Assembly (NCBI GenBank): GCA_002197995.1
Contig: NGZR01000002.1
Location: forward strand, 682,001-746,000
Direction: 5' to 3'
Source of the DNA: Gaeumannomyces sp. JS-464
Lineage: Eukaryota; Ascomycota; Sordariomycetes; Magnaporthales; Magnaporthaceae
DNA: 64,000 nt
This document shows, piece after piece, positions 43,900-56,177 of this stretch; the first letter of the stretch is position 1, and every line of letters begins with the position of its first letter. The notes beneath the pieces were generated by a model. The model searched no databases. It was not told where the DNA came from and saw nothing but the letters and a program-made list of their open reading frames with translations. The translations under genes were made by a program, and so were the position numbers.

Positions 43900-45351
43900 T
43901 TTGCTGCATTCCCAGTTAAATAACAAACCTCGCCTATCTTTCCGCCGTTAAGCCTTTCGTAAAACCGTCCGCCTTTATATTGGCCGTGCCAACGAGCTTA
44001 AAGGTGAAAAGTTAACGCTTTATAGCATCGATTACCCACTTATAGCGAAGGTCGATTATGCGGGTGCGGGCTAATTCCAACGGGTTTAGCACCGTCGTTT
44101 AGGCGTTAGCGCTATCCGTATGCACCACGAAAGTCTTTCGCTAAGGGTATCCAGTTTCCTTTAAAATGCCCTTAATCCAAAGCAAAGCCCGGCCCGTTAG
44201 CAGGAGGTTAACGAACTTCGCTTCCGTCGTTAACGTCGTTACAAAAGTCTGCTTTTTTAATTGCCAGTAAATAGGACCACCCGCTAGCATAACGATTACG
44301 CCGCTTGTAAATGCCCTCGTACGAAGGCAATTGGCGAACGAGGCGTTTTTATAAGCTTTTAAGCCCATCGCTTCGGCGCTATAAGTAGGCCTATTAAAGG
44401 TAAACGCGAGCTTTTTAGTACTAATAATGTAGCGCTAAAAGTGCTTTAGCAATGCTAAATGCTCGTTACCGGGATTGGCGTTAACCTTTTGCAACCTCCT
44501 TACGGTATACGTAATATTAAGGCGAGTAATGCTAGCGAGGTAGCCAATACTTGCTATTTCCGACTGGTAGCGCAAAACCTCCTGGTGCGGGAAAAGGTCC
44601 CAAGTGATCGGCATTATAAAGCCAAAGGGCCAGGGCGTTTTTACTGCTTTAAGGTCCTCCCGTCCGTATTTGGTAATAATTTTGTTAATATAATCGCGTT
44701 AATAAAGGCTTACAATCCTCCGCTGGCGATCCCTTACAACCTGCATGCCGAGGAACATTTTTGCGTTACCTAAGGCGGTTATTTCGAACCGGCTACCCAC
44801 CTCGGTAGCGATGGCTTTAATTTCCGTAACCGTACGAGCGGCAATTTGGAAGTTATCCACGTAAAGCAATAGCATAGCGCCCGTTTCCTTTTTGCAATAA
44901 AGGCAAACGTTTTAGTAAATCGGCCTAAAGCTAAATGCTTTAAGCTCCGAAGTAATCGTTTAATACCATTATAAAAGCGATTTGCGAAAGCCGTAAAGTG
45001 CTTTTTTAAGCGGTAATAGTAGCCTTTTTGCCCAACCGGAATGCCCTAAAGTTGCTGTACGTATACCATAACGTTATTAAGTACGATAGCGCCGAAATAG
45101 GCAGCCACGAAGTCGAACTGGCGGCACTTAAGGTTATTAACGGCCACAAGCATAAAAAACACCCTCGTAAACGCTGCATAGGCGATTGCCGCGTACGTTG
45201 CAGCCTTGTCCTCGCCCGGAGTATCGTTATAATTGCCGCAAACGACCCAACGCGCTTTGATCTTTTTAAAAGCGCCGTTAAGCGTTAGCTTAGGCACGTA
45301 TACCCATTTGCCCGGCAATGCTTTAGCGCTCGGGGGTAATTTTTCCAGCAC
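43900..45351 (-). pseudogene. Copia reverse transcriptase and RNase H relic
   Basis: 45351-45046: AKALPGKWVYVPKLTLNGAF, KARWVVCGNYNDTPGEDKAA, TYAAIAYAAFTRVFFMLVAV, RQFDFVAAYFGAIV, MVYVQQL: Copia RT palm start. RNase H side near 44370-44140: KNASFANCLRTRAFTSGVIV, MLAGGPIYWQLKKQTFVTTL, TTEAKFVNL. Stops between. Confidence 0.78.
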
Positions 45352-47233
45352 TTACGTGCCCTTTTCAAGCAGCGTATTAATTTGCTTTTGCATTGCTGGC
45401 TTATAATATCGCTCGTACTCGGTTTCGTGCTTTACCGCGTCGTAATAATGGGCCGGAATATATAGTGTTCCCGGCATCGTAACGACGTTTAAAAGCGCGA
45501 GGTCGGGGATTTTAAAACCGCCGATCTCTTGGGGCAAAACGATATCGTTATTCGGGTACGTAACGTTAACGAGTGCAAAACCCGTTTTTCGGGCAGTTTT
45601 TTTAGCAGCCTTAGTATTCGTATTAAAGCTGTAAAAGCTTTCGTCGTTTCCGGCGCTTTTAGGGTTACCCGGATCTTTTTCCGCCACTTTTTTAATATTT
45701 TTAAGCTCGAAGCGAGCCGTTGTAAATGCTTTTACGAGCTCCCTTTTTTTGCAAGTTTTTGGTGTTAGAACTTCGTAATGCTTAAAGCCCGTTAAGCGCT
45801 CCCTTAATTGCCGGTTACTCGGCGGGGGCGGCGGCCGCTTTTTGCAAATCCTTTTTTTAGGCGCTGCGGGCACCGTAACCGCCTCGTTGCCGAGCTCGGG
45901 AGTTTTTTCGGGTATTGGTATGCCCGGGCCGGCGGGCTTTTTAAGCTTTTTAGGCTTTGCAGCGGTAAGCTCTTCGTTTTTCGCTCCGGTTTCCCCGGTT
46001 TCCTCCGCAGGCGATAAATCGTCCTTACTTTCGGGGCCGGCAATATCGCCAGTTGCACCGGTGTTACCATCGTTATTATCGGTGGAATTAGTAATTGGGC
46101 TAATATTGTAAACCCAAATGCCTATTGTAAAGTAAAGGTCCTCGATAACGGCCTCGTTAACCGCATTAGTGGTAATCGCCTTTTTAACAAAGTTATAGGG
46201 CGACTTCCGGCGCTTACCAACGCCCTCGTTAATCCGTGCGTTACGGTAACGGAAAACCTTGTTAATACCGTCCGGCTTAACTAGTAGGATCTCGTTATAA
46301 AGGCCTTCCCAGCTTATAAGCCGGCCCCTCGTTGCCCTAAAAGCCATTTTGTTAGCTTTGGCTTGTTTGCCGTTTTTAATTAGCACCCAGGCAACCGCGC
46401 TTTAAATGCGGAGGGTACGAATTAATGGTTGGTAATACTTTTCGTTAAGGCCGATTGCCTTTGCCCACGCCTCGTGCGGGCTTTCCTTGCCGCTAAAAGC
46501 TGTATTTAAGGTGTAGTTTAGCACCTTTCTCGCCGCTTGTAAGGCATATACCCAATACTTTTTATGCAAGCCGTTAGCGTTAATCCCGGTGCGAGCCGCG
46601 TTAAGTATAGTACGGTTAGTACGCTTAACGATGCTATTTATTCCGGGCATCGCGCCGGGCTAATTTCGCAGGCTTTGCTTCGAGCAGCAATGCAATAAGC
46701 CTTTAGCTTTTTCAGGTTAAACTCCGTACTACCGTTCGTGTGGATTGCTTGTATTTTAATGCCTAACTAGAGTTTAATATAGTTAATCCAATTATAACCT
46801 TCGTAAAAATCTCCGTGCTAGCTTTGTTAACTGCAAAAATTACTTAGCTAAAAGTAATTGCCTTATTAATAATATAAACGGCGTAATTGTATCCGCCGTA
46901 TAAAGTAAGCGAAATGGTTAATGTATTTATATAAATACGGCCCAAAAGGCGGGTAGTGCGGTGGAAGTAACGATTACCGATAATTTGGGTCGCTTTGCTT
47001 TCCAAACAACCGTTACAAGTATGCTTTAATACCTCGAAGTAGCTAACTTTAATGCTTGCAACGCGGTAGGCCGTTATTACCGCCTCCTTATTAATATGCA
47101 TTAGGCGCCGATGCATTATTACGTAAAGTACCGGGCGCTTTATCGTGGTCGGTGCGTTAGCCTTCGTTAGTCGGTTTCCTTCGCCAAGTGCGTTGCTTAG
47201 AGTTACAGGGCCCGGGGGCGCGTTTACGGGCAC
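45352..47233 (-). pseudogene. Copia integrase and linker relic
   Basis: GAG-pre-integrase RPVLYVIMHRRLMHINKEAV and CNGCLESKATQIIGNRYFHR at about 47150-46950. Integrase C-terminal part 46650-46402: NSIVKRTNRTILNAARTGIN, YWVYALQAARKVLNY, SPHEAW. Then 45352-46386, 344 codons open: VFRYRNARINEGVGKRRKSP, an acidic/Pro-rich linker, and YERYYKPAMQKQINTLLEKG. Confidence 0.75.
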
Positions 47234-47299
47234 GTTAACGTTAGCAATTAGTACGTTATTATTAATTTGGTAGCTGCCTAACCATTTGCCGTCGGGCGT

Positions 47300-48560
47300 T
47301 ACAAAGTGATCGGTTTAATCGTTTTTTAGGCTTGCTTTGCGCATCTTACCAAGGCTAAAAAGGTTAAAAAGGGACTTAAGCGTAAAAATTGCTTGTAAAG
47401 TAACTGTAGTAACGCCCGCCTTATTACGCTAATGCATTTTAACGGTGCCCTTTTTAACGGAAATTTGGGCGCCGCCGTTGGCAGTGGTAGCGTTGTAAGG
47501 GACCTCGCGCTTCCTTAGCGAGGTAAACCACTTGCGATCGTTAAAATGGTGCTTAAACGAGCCGGAGTCGATTATTACGGCGTTACGAGCACTGTTAATA
47601 TTGCTTTAAAGCGGTATTAGCCATATTGTATTAGCTAGCATTGCCCCGATTAACCGGTACACTACCAGTATAATCGGCAGCTTTCGGGTTAGCTATAGCC
47701 TCGTTAGCTGCCTTATTGCTTCGCTAAAAGCGCCGCTCCGGATACTTGGCCTTTTAAGCCTCCTCGAGCTTAAAGTGCAGGAGCTAGCAGTTGTCGTCGC
47801 CGCCCTTGTAATGCTTACCGCACTTATCGTGGTGGGGAATACGCGAAACGATAGTGCAACCCTTTTACTACAGGGCTTCGGCTTTTCCCTCGGCCCCAAA
47901 GGTCCTTCCGGCTTTTTGTTGGTATTAGCTATAGCTTTTAACTTCGAGGCCTTTATAACCGCCGTATTTTCGAGCACTTTCGAAATAAAGTTAGCGGGAG
48001 TGCGGCGCTCGCTTTTACAATTCCTTAAAGCTATAACCACCGCAAAAAAGTAGGTAGCGCTAAGCCCGTTAACGAGGCTTTTTATAAGCATTCGATCCGA
48101 AATGTTAATATTGGCCTAATCCAAAGTTTGCTTTATTTGTAACCAGCGGTTCGTATACTTTTTAACGTTACCGTTAAACTTTTCCACTGAAATTATAATA
48201 GTGTTCGTTAATTAGGGCGTCGAAACGGCCGTTAGCGGTAATTCCAATAGTGCTAATTACCTTATCCCAAAAAGCCTTTGGGGTTTTAATCCTCGTCGTT
48301 TTTGGGGCGGTTTTAACCGGCCTTTTCCAAATTCGTAATTACTTTTTCGATATTATTGCGGATGTAATACCATATTAATGTCCTCCTAAAAGCCTATAAT
48401 TATATAGCTTCGTCGTTTTTCGCTTTAGCCGGCTTAGCCGAAGGGTTAGCAAATATAAAAGAGATGTTGCGGGAAGCGGTTAAATGCACCCGGATGGTGC
48501 GCTTTCATATTTCCAGGTTAAAAAGCCCTAGCAAGTCCGGGACTTTTACTGCGACTTCGC
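47300..48560 (-). pseudogene. Copia gag and protease-region relic
   Basis: Minus-strand reading near 47840-47760: HHDKCGKHYKGGDDNCWLLH, ELEEA, a zinc-binding segment like that of the gag-only element. Upstream: KKPEGPLGPREKPKPCSKRV. Broken by stops. Confidence 0.65.
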
Positions 48561-48841
48561 GATATTCCGCCATCTTAGCGGGTTTGTTAGCTTTTTTAAC
48601 GCGTACAAAAACGTTAGATTGCAAGGGAAACAGTGCTTTTAAGCGCTAAAAGGGTTATTGTTATTACTTTGTTATGGTTGCTAATCGGCGCCGAACGCGG
48701 CCTTGTTAATTGTCGTTTAACGGTTTTTTAACTGCTGCGCCTCGCCCGTAATCCACGGCGGGAAAACGCAAATAACGGGAAACAACTCGTGCACCGTTAA
48801 TCTCTCCTAATTAGGCAGAGATATCGTTAACGGCGGCGCGA

Positions 48842-48853
48842 GGGCTTATAACC
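48842..48853 (-). promoter_or_regulatory. Copia primer-binding site (half-tRNA-iMet type)
   Basis: GGTTATAAGCCC directly follows the 5' LTR on the minus strand. The unmutated form GGTTATGAGCCC would pair with the anticodon arm of initiator tRNA-Met, as known for Copia-type elements primed by a tRNA half. The gag-only element has GGTTATAAGCC at the same place (24990). Confidence 0.65.
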
Positions 48854-49022
48854 TAATGGAGGTGCGCGACGACAAGCACCCAAAGTGATTGGTAATTATT
48901 TTTGGGCTACTTTACTCGATCGCGGGCTAAAGCGCGCGCAGGCCAAATACCAGGGCCAGTGCATAGGCCTAAAGCTGTGGGGCAACAGTTGCCACCCACG
49001 TAACTCCAGGCCACCTTTAACA
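48854..49022 (-). repeat. Copia 5' LTR
   Basis: 169 bp. On the minus strand it is followed by the tRNA-Met-type primer site. Confidence 0.9.
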
Positions 49023-49149
49023 CATATTAATCTTTATGCGCACGCGTGTCGCAACGCGCAATTATTTTTACGTTTTTAGCTTTAAATCGTAATAATAATA
49101 AAAGGTATATTATAACCTTACTTCGGTTCCCACCATTCCCGTTACATTA

Positions 49150-50985
49150 TTTAAGGCTTAAACAACGGTTTTAATGTTTGGGAAAGCCTTTAAAATATCT
49201 TACCGAAATAAATTAACGAGCTTAAACGAATTAGGCGATTGGCTTTACGATTACCCGAAAACGACCACTATGGTTATATCCACTGCCGAGCGCGAAAAGT
49301 GCGCTTAAAAAGCGAAAAAGCAAATGCGCTTCGTTTTAAACGACTTGAAAAAAGCTTTCCCTTAATCCGATAAGTAGCGAAAGTTGCTGCTGGCGATCTA
49401 TTAGCAAATTACTTATTAAAATGTAAAAGGAGTTTCGCAGCCTGCAATTACGATTACGGCGGGCAATAGGGATAATAACGACGAAAAAAAGGTTTTTTTA
49501 ACCTACGAGCAGTACGAAAAGGAAGTTATTAATAAGCTAAACGGAACGAGATATACCTTTATTAGCAAAAACCTAAAAGACGACCTGCATTTTAAAGTTA
49601 ACGATTTGGCCGCCCTAGCGGGCAAATCGGGAAATAAAAACGAGGACGTGGCATTTTTTTTCCGGCCAATATCGGAAAACGGCAAAACTGCTTAGCCCAA
49701 CTTTAAAAGCCTATTAATTTAAAAACAATTCCAAGTAATAATCGAGGATTACTTAAAAGCAATATACCGGGAGCTAAAACTCCGTTCGATCGTTTGGATA
49801 GCTTTTTACATACAGGTTTTAAAGTTTTATAAGCTTATTAAAAATTTTAATCGCATAATTTAAATGGTTTATTTGTAAGCAAAATGTTTCGGTAAGGAAT
49901 TTCGGAACCACGTTTGCTTAATTCCGTTACCGGCTCCGACGGATTTAAAAAACCAGCAATAAATTAACGAATTTATAAACCAAATGGTAACTTTGCAAAA
50001 TACCATAGCGATTAAAAATGCCACGTTAGCTAATTACGTAAAACAACTAATAGCGCAACGCGATTAAACCCCCGGTTTAAATAGTATAAACCAAAAAGGA
50101 GGACGTTAAAAGGCCAAAATGAAAAATCTCCCGAAGTTTTACGGAAACCCCGCTACGAATAAGGTAACTTTCGAATATTAGCACCGACAAATTAAAAATA
50201 AAATTCAAATCGATAAAGGAAAGTAAACCGACCCCGAGAAGTTCGTTTACGTGTTTAGCCGTTTAGCAAATCGAGCGGTTTCGGTATTACTGCTTTACAC
50301 TCGAAACATTTACCTCGATCGCTTTCGCATTTACAACGAGCTAATAAATTACTTTTAAAAGGAGCATTATAATAAAAACGCGAAGGTTAAAACCTACGCG
50401 AATTTTAAAAAGCTAGCTATAAAAGCCGGAAATAAATTTCCCGATTTTAAAAACAACTTTATGCGTTTCGCTGGAAAATGCAAAGTTTTTCGAACGAATT
50501 AAAAGCGTAAAATTTACGATCGTTTTACGCTTAGCTTTCGAATTTAAATTATCCGAAAATATATTAACCAAAATATTATGTTTAAAAAGTTTTATCGTTA
50601 AGTATAAAAGTTTTCCTTTTAATATAAGCGAATGCGTAAAAAAAAACCGCAATCGAAAAAAAAAAAAAGCAATATAAAAAGGTAGCCCGGCATTTGCTTT
50701 TAAATTTCGTAAAACTTTTAACAAACTTTTGCAAACCTTTGCCGCAAATGCCGCCATTTGTTTACTTCGCGAAAAAATGGCCCGCTTTTTAAAAAAAGGA
50801 CGTTATTTTAACTGCAAAAAAACCGGACATCGCACCCGCGAATGCCTTTCGCGCGATAAAAACATTAACGAAACCCGAATTAACGAAATCCTAGCCAAAT
50901 ATTATCCGCCTAAATTAAACAAAAAGTGCTTTAATAAAAGCAACGGCAGTAAAGCCGAGTCGAAAAACTAACAACCTTAAAAAAA
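49150..50985 (+). pseudogene. Gypsy-C gag relic with zinc knuckle
   Basis: Readable: LNELGDWLYDYPKTTTMVIS, YEQYEKEVINKLNGTRYTFI, KVTFEY-HRQIKNKIQIDKG, DPEKFVYVFSRLANRAVSVL, AGNKFPDFKNNFMRFAGKC, and the knuckle GRYFNCKKTGHRTRECLSRD near 50800. First Cys of the knuckle is Tyr, by G-to-A. Confidence 0.75.
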
Positions 50986-51099
50986 GTGGATTCCTTTTTA
51001 AAAAACGTATCGGCATAACGGAAAACTATAAAAAGAAAACTGCTTTTTAACTTTTTCCATAAATACCTAAGCGGCAGCTCGTTTACGTTATTTAGCACC

Positions 51100-54000
51100 A
51101 TATCGTTTAATGGACTTTTTTTTCCATATAAAGCCTAATTAATACGAAAGCAAATAATTACCTTTTCGTTAACCTACGTACGGCAAAAAAAGCGAAAAAG
51201 CTATTTAAAGCTGCCCGCTTCGATAATTTTATCTTATAAATAATCGGAAATTACAGCGGAAAGGGAGTATAAGCGGTAAACGTGGCGGTAATCGCGCATT
51301 TCCGGATTTAACGCCGAACGTTTTACAACGTTTTTTTGCTAGTTTTAAATATAAAGCAAAATCTAATAATCGGGTTAAAGTTTTTGGAAAGTTACGATAT
51401 TTTCCCCGACTATTAGCGACGAAAACTTTTGTTTAACGATAACGCTAACCTTTTAACCCCCGAATTATAAAACATCGCGATAAATAACTTTCCTACGCTA
51501 ACCCGCTACTTATAAAAATCTTATAATAAAAAGGTTCGCCGGAAAAAAACCTTAATAAAAGCGGAAAATAAAAGGAAAAAAAACGGCAGAAATGCGCTGT
51601 TCGAAATGCGGCGATATATTAACAGGTTGGAAACGATTATTTGGGAACTTTTAACTAATAAAAAGCCCCCGCCGAAAACATTACTAACAAGGTTAATGCC
51701 TCGATTAACCGCCGGTTTGAAGCTAAAATCGCGATTACGGCCGGAACGAAACGGAAGGTTTTAAGCTTTAACATAAGCCCTGCTTTTAATTAAGGACCTT
51801 ATTTCCGCCGCGGGAAAGCCGAGCCCCGGTAAAGCGCAAAACCAGCCGAAAGTTTAAATCCAAAAAAACGCGTACGAAAAGTACACCTTAAAAAAAAACG
51901 CCATAAGCTGGTATAAAAATCGCGCGGTTAATACCGCTTTTATCGGTATAATAGGCTTAATACAAATCGCAACGCGGCATAAAGTTCCCTTAGTAATAAC
52001 TAGTTTATTCGAAATTAGCCGGCTTATTAAAAGCAAAAAGGATAACCAGGAAAATCGAAAGCTAATGCCGCACGATAAAAAAAGCTTCGATAATAAGTAA
52101 AAATGCTAATGCTTTTCGAATACCACGAAATGCTAAACGTATTTAGCAAAGCGGAATTTAACTAACTTTTACCGCTCCGTTTTAAAATCGACCATTAAAT
52201 CGAACTAAAAAAGAAACGCGACGCCGGCGAGCTAAATTACTCTTCGTTATATAAAATGTCCGCCGAAAAGTTAAAAGCGTATCGGTAATATATTACCGAT
52301 AACTTATATAAAGGATTTATTAAAGCCAATAGCGTATTTTTTGCCGCACCCATTTTATTTGCGAAGAAAGCGGACGGTAGTTTACGGTTATGCGTGGATT
52401 ATAAAAAGCTTAATGCGATAACCAAAAAGGACGTATATCCGTTGCTTTTAATCGAGGAAACTTTAACTAGGATATCGAGCGTTAAGTTTTTTACCAAAAT
52501 AAATATCCGTTAACTAAGCTTTTTACAAAATTAAATAAAGCTGGAAGTTAGGGAATTAACGACGTTTCGCATACGTTACGGGATTTTTAAATATAACGTA
52601 ATGCCTTTTGGGTTTACGAATAGCCGGCAACATTTTAAAGGTTTATTAATAACATTTTAATGGAATATTTAAACGACTTTTGCTTCGCTTATGTTAACGA
52701 TATTATCATTTGGTCGTCGATTTTGGAATAGCACCGAAAGCACGTGTTTAAAATGCTGCGAAGGCTATAAGAAGCCGGTTTTTAAACCGACCTGAAAAAT
52801 GCGAGTTTTACGTCGAAAAAACGAAATTTTTAGGCTTTATTATCAAAATATCCGGAGTTAAAATTAACTTTAAAAAAATCGCAATAGTGAAAAACTAAAA
52901 AGCTTTAAAGTTTTTAAAAAAGGTTTAATTTTTTTGGCTTTTGCAATTTTTACCGCAAGTTCGTCCTAAAATATAGCCGAATTGCTAAACCCTTAACCAG
53001 TTTAACGAAAAAAGGCGAAGCGTTTAAATAAACGAAACCAAAAGCAAAGTTTTTTAAAAAGTTTAAACGCTAATTGCGGCACGCCTCGATGCTTAAGCAT
53101 TACGAACAAACCGGCAAACCCGGGTGGAAACGGATGCTTTCGACGGGGTTTTGGCAAGCGTGCTATTTTAAAAGCACGAGGACGGGTGGCATCCGATTGC
53201 GTTTTTTTCCAAAACGATGCATAAGGCTAAGCTTAATTATCCTATCCACGATAAAAAGCTGCTAGTAGTAGTACGAGCGTTTAAGCATTGGAAAACGGAA
53301 TTTATAAAGTTATAAGCTAAAAAATTCCTCGTTATTACGAACCATTAAGCGTTAAAATATTTCGGGACGAAAAGACATTTAAACGCCAAGCAGGCCGTTT
53401 AGTCGGACCTATTTTCCTAATACCGCTTCGAAATTACTTATCGCTTTAAATCCGAAAATACCGCGGCGAACGCGTTAATAAAAAAAACGGAAAAAATAAG
53501 GTTTTAAAAAAAAAAGAAAAAAGCTAAGCGGTACCGAGCGATATTTGCCCCGGCATTACAAACAGGCTCGGAAACCTGCTATTCGTATTAAAAACGCCCA
53601 TTTCGGAAAAGTCGGAACCGGAAAAGCTGTTCGAAATGATTTTATCGAACCGATTGTTAAAAGCAAACTTTAAAACGCCCTTTTTAAAAAAGTATTAAGT
53701 TAAAGCCAAAAAAAACGGAAAAGGTGAATTTTATTTAGCGATTTGGAAAAGCTAAACCATTAATATGTCTTTATAAAACAAACTGGTCGTTTTTATTTTG
53801 AAAAACGCAATATAGCCAGCGAAGCTTATTGCGAAAGCATACGGCCGAGTTACGACCGTATACCCGGAACGCAATAAAACGAAAAGCTCGTTAGTAAAAA
53901 GTATTAATAGCCCGAACTAAATGCAAATGTTAATCAGTTCGTAGCTAATTGCAATTGCAAATCCGCAAAAGTATTTAAAGATAAAACGCCCGGGTTGCTG

Positions 54001-55270
54001 CACTTTTTTTTCCCTTTATACGCGTTTAGCAGCATATGGTTGTCGATTTTAAAAGCATGCTTAAAAATAGAAAAAGGTACGATAACGCGCTGGTAATAGT
54101 AAACTGTTTAACTAAGCGTTTATAAACGATCTTTTGTAATACGAAGGTATAAGGTTAACAGCGGCAAAGCTATATTTAAAAAAACTATACCAGGTATACG
54201 GGTTGCCTTTAACCGTCGAATTCGATCGTGGTTTCCAATTCGTTTTCGATTTTACTAATAAATTATCGAAAATTTTAGGCGTAAATTAAAAGCTATTTTT
54301 ATCCGGCCACTTTTAATCGGCAGGATAAACCGAAATTATAACTAATATTTGGATTAACGTTTACGTTTATTCGTAAACCATTTTTAAAATAATTAGTTAA
54401 CCTTTTTGCCCGCTTTTAATTTAGTTTAAACGACATTTTCGCACGAGTCGCTAAAGGGTATATCACTTTTCGAAATATCGATAGGCTTCCCGTACTTTCC
54501 GCATTGGGATTAAACCTGTTAAACGACGTTTAAAAAGTTAACGGCATAGGAAAAATGTTATAAAAAAACGCGCAAAAAGCGGCGAAAAAGTTGTTAAAAT
54601 TTAGCGAAAAAGCCCGGAAGTTGTTATTTCGGGCTTAGGAAAAAACAACCATTTAAACTAACAAACATCGTTAAATTCCGAACTTCGAAATAGGCAACGA
54701 AATCCTAATTATTAAAAAGAATTAAGCAACGGATAAACCTAATAATAAGCTCGATTTTCCGCTAACCAAAGGCTATACCGAATCGTAGCTTTTAAAAGTT
54801 ATTTATATAAGCTAAAAGTCTTTTAAAAATGAAAAAAAACGAGGATTTTCCATGCGGATAAGTTAAAGCGATTCCCAAACAACCTTTTGCCGGGACAAAA
54901 GCTAAAACGACTCGAATCGGAAACCGTTAACGGCGAGGAGGAATGGGAGCTAAAATTATCCTATTATTAAGGCTGTATTACGAACGCCTTTAATACCAAA
55001 TGCAATGGCGAGGTTAAAACCCCGACCTTAACTTTTACAACGCCGCTGCTTTTAAAAACGCGGCCACCTCGCTTAAAGTATATTACGAGGAGTATCCGGA
55101 TAAGCTAAGCCCGCTAAAACGACTGCAAATTTGGCTGAAAACCGCCGAAAAAGACGCTTTTGCAAAAGATTACGCCGATGATAACAAACTAGCCGACGGC
55201 GGGATTAAGCAGGGGTTACGACGGCGGATGCCGAGGCGTTAAAAAAGGAAATCGTTGGAAAAGGACCGCA
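51100..55270 (+). pseudogene. Gypsy-C pol relic: RT, RNase H, integrase, chromodomain
   Basis: RT 52.3-52.9 kb: CVDYKKLNAITKKDVYPLLL, IEETLTRISSVKFFTKINI, TTFRIRYGIFKYNVMPFGFT. Integrase about 54.0 kb: VVDFKSMLKNRKRYDNALVI, VNCLTKR. Chromodomain and tail 54.94-55.27 kb: EEEWELKLSYY, NAAAFKNAATSLKVYYEEYP, DKLSPLKRLQIWLKTAEKDA. Stops and frame changes throughout. Confidence 0.75.
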
Positions 55271-55307
55271 CAACCGTTTCTTTTCGGCCCTTTTGGAAAA
55301 GGGGTAA

Positions 55308-55516
55308 TGTTATGGCACGGCCGGCCCTTATGGGCGCTTGGGCCATGGTTGCAAAGATGGCTTTAAAATTACCTAACTAAAAACTATCGGATGCCATACT
55401 AATCTTTATACGCACGCGTCGCAACGCGCAATTGTTTTTACTTTTTTAGCTTTAGATCGTGACAATAATAAAGGGTATATTATAGCCCTGCTTCGGTTCC
55501 CACCGTTTCCGTTACA
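55308..55516 (+). repeat. Gypsy-C 3' LTR
   Basis: 209 bp. The uninterrupted copy shows the empty Copia target GCCATACTAATCTTTAT. Confidence 0.92.
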
Positions 55517-55521
55517 GGTTT

Positions 55522-56075
55522 TGCTTTTTTCAATTTGGATTCGGTTTTGGAAAAGCTAAATGTAAAGTTACGGACTTTAACTCCTCGAAAAAGCTTTTAA
55601 ACGACGCCGAACTTTGGACTTTCAAAACGCTTTAAACAGTTAAAAACGCAATTTCGCAATCCGAATATATTAAAACTCGGATTTCCAATTACCGAAATAG
55701 CTTTTTATTACTTATACTATTAGTTATAAACCAATTAACGAAAAGGGCTAAAGCAATTATGCATCGGGTTAACCTTTTAAAAGAAAAGTGCTTTAAATTA
55801 CGAAAGGCGAACGAGGCATTAAGCAAACGCCGAAAGGCCAAAAAAACACGTGTCCAATAAAAAGGGTTACATATTATTAAAAAATACGAAATGTTTTAAA
55901 CCAGTAAAAGCTAAATAGGTAATTATAGCAAAAAATGCGCGATTATAAGGGTTAAAAAAGGAGGGCGATAACGATTCGTCGGCGATATAGCATTTGCGGC
56001 AAAACTGGACATAATGCGCGCATTTATTAGGAAAAAGTAAAAACGTTTAATGTATATAATTCCGAATAATTTAAA
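55522..56075 (+). pseudogene. P1 transposase, C-terminal part
   Basis: Continues after Gypsy-C: DSVLEKLNVKLRTLTPP, then CIGLTF-KKSALNYE-type coiled region and ANAERPKKHVSNKKGYI, ending in a knuckle-like CGKTGHNARI(Y). Typical C-terminus of Fot1-like transposases. Stops present. Confidence 0.7.
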
Positions 56076-56127
56076 TGGATTTTAAGCGTTATTAGGTTAG
56101 CATGCGCGTTAATTAACCGGAGGTCGG

Positions 56128-56175
56128 GTGTCGTGGCCCATTTGCTTATATGGCCCACTTATTTGTAAATTACGT
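56128..56175. repeat. P1 right terminal inverted repeat
   Basis: 48 bp starting GTGTCGTGGCCC and ending AATTACGT, followed by TA. Confidence 0.93.
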
Positions 56176-56177
56176 TA

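Larger units (their letters stand above)
43618..49022 (-). mobile_element. Copia (Ty1-like) LTR retrotransposon, youngest in its nest
   Basis: LTRs 43618-43787 and 48854-49022 (170 and 169 bp), reading TGTTAAA...CATTA on the minus strand. Target copies CATAC (43613-43617) and CATAT (49023-49027), one C-to-T apart. After the 5' LTR (minus strand) comes GGTTATAAGCCC, the complement, with one G-to-A, of the anticodon arm of initiator tRNA-Met. Minus-strand order: gag zinc region, GAG-pre-integrase, integrase, linker, RT, RNase H. Order integrase before RT defines Copia. A 344-codon stretch is still open. Confidence 0.92.
43526..55516 (+). mobile_element. Gypsy-C LTR retrotransposon, dead, with Copia in its 5' LTR
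   Basis: LTRs start TGTTATAGCACGGCC / TGTTATGGCACGGCC and end CCGTTACA. The 5' LTR (43526-43617 plus 49028-49146, 211 bp) is split by the Copia element; the 3' LTR is 55308-55516 (209 bp). Target copies GGCTT (43521-43525) and GGTTT (55517-55521). Purine tract GGAAAAGGGGTAA before the 3' LTR. Plus-strand gag, RT, integrase and chromodomain in order at 49.2-55.2 kb. Confidence 0.9.
42321..56175 (+). mobile_element. Fot1-like DNA transposon P1, split by Gypsy-C
   Basis: 48-bp terminal inverted repeats (42321-42368 and 56128-56175), beginning ACGTGGTTTACAAATAAG at the left and with matching complement at the right, flanked by TA (42319-42320 and 56176-56177). About 1.86 kb without Gypsy-C. Plus-strand transposase. 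Removing P1 rejoins Gypsy-E integrase as QFAYNN plus S(L/I)IYESIKTIPFY. Confidence 0.93.
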
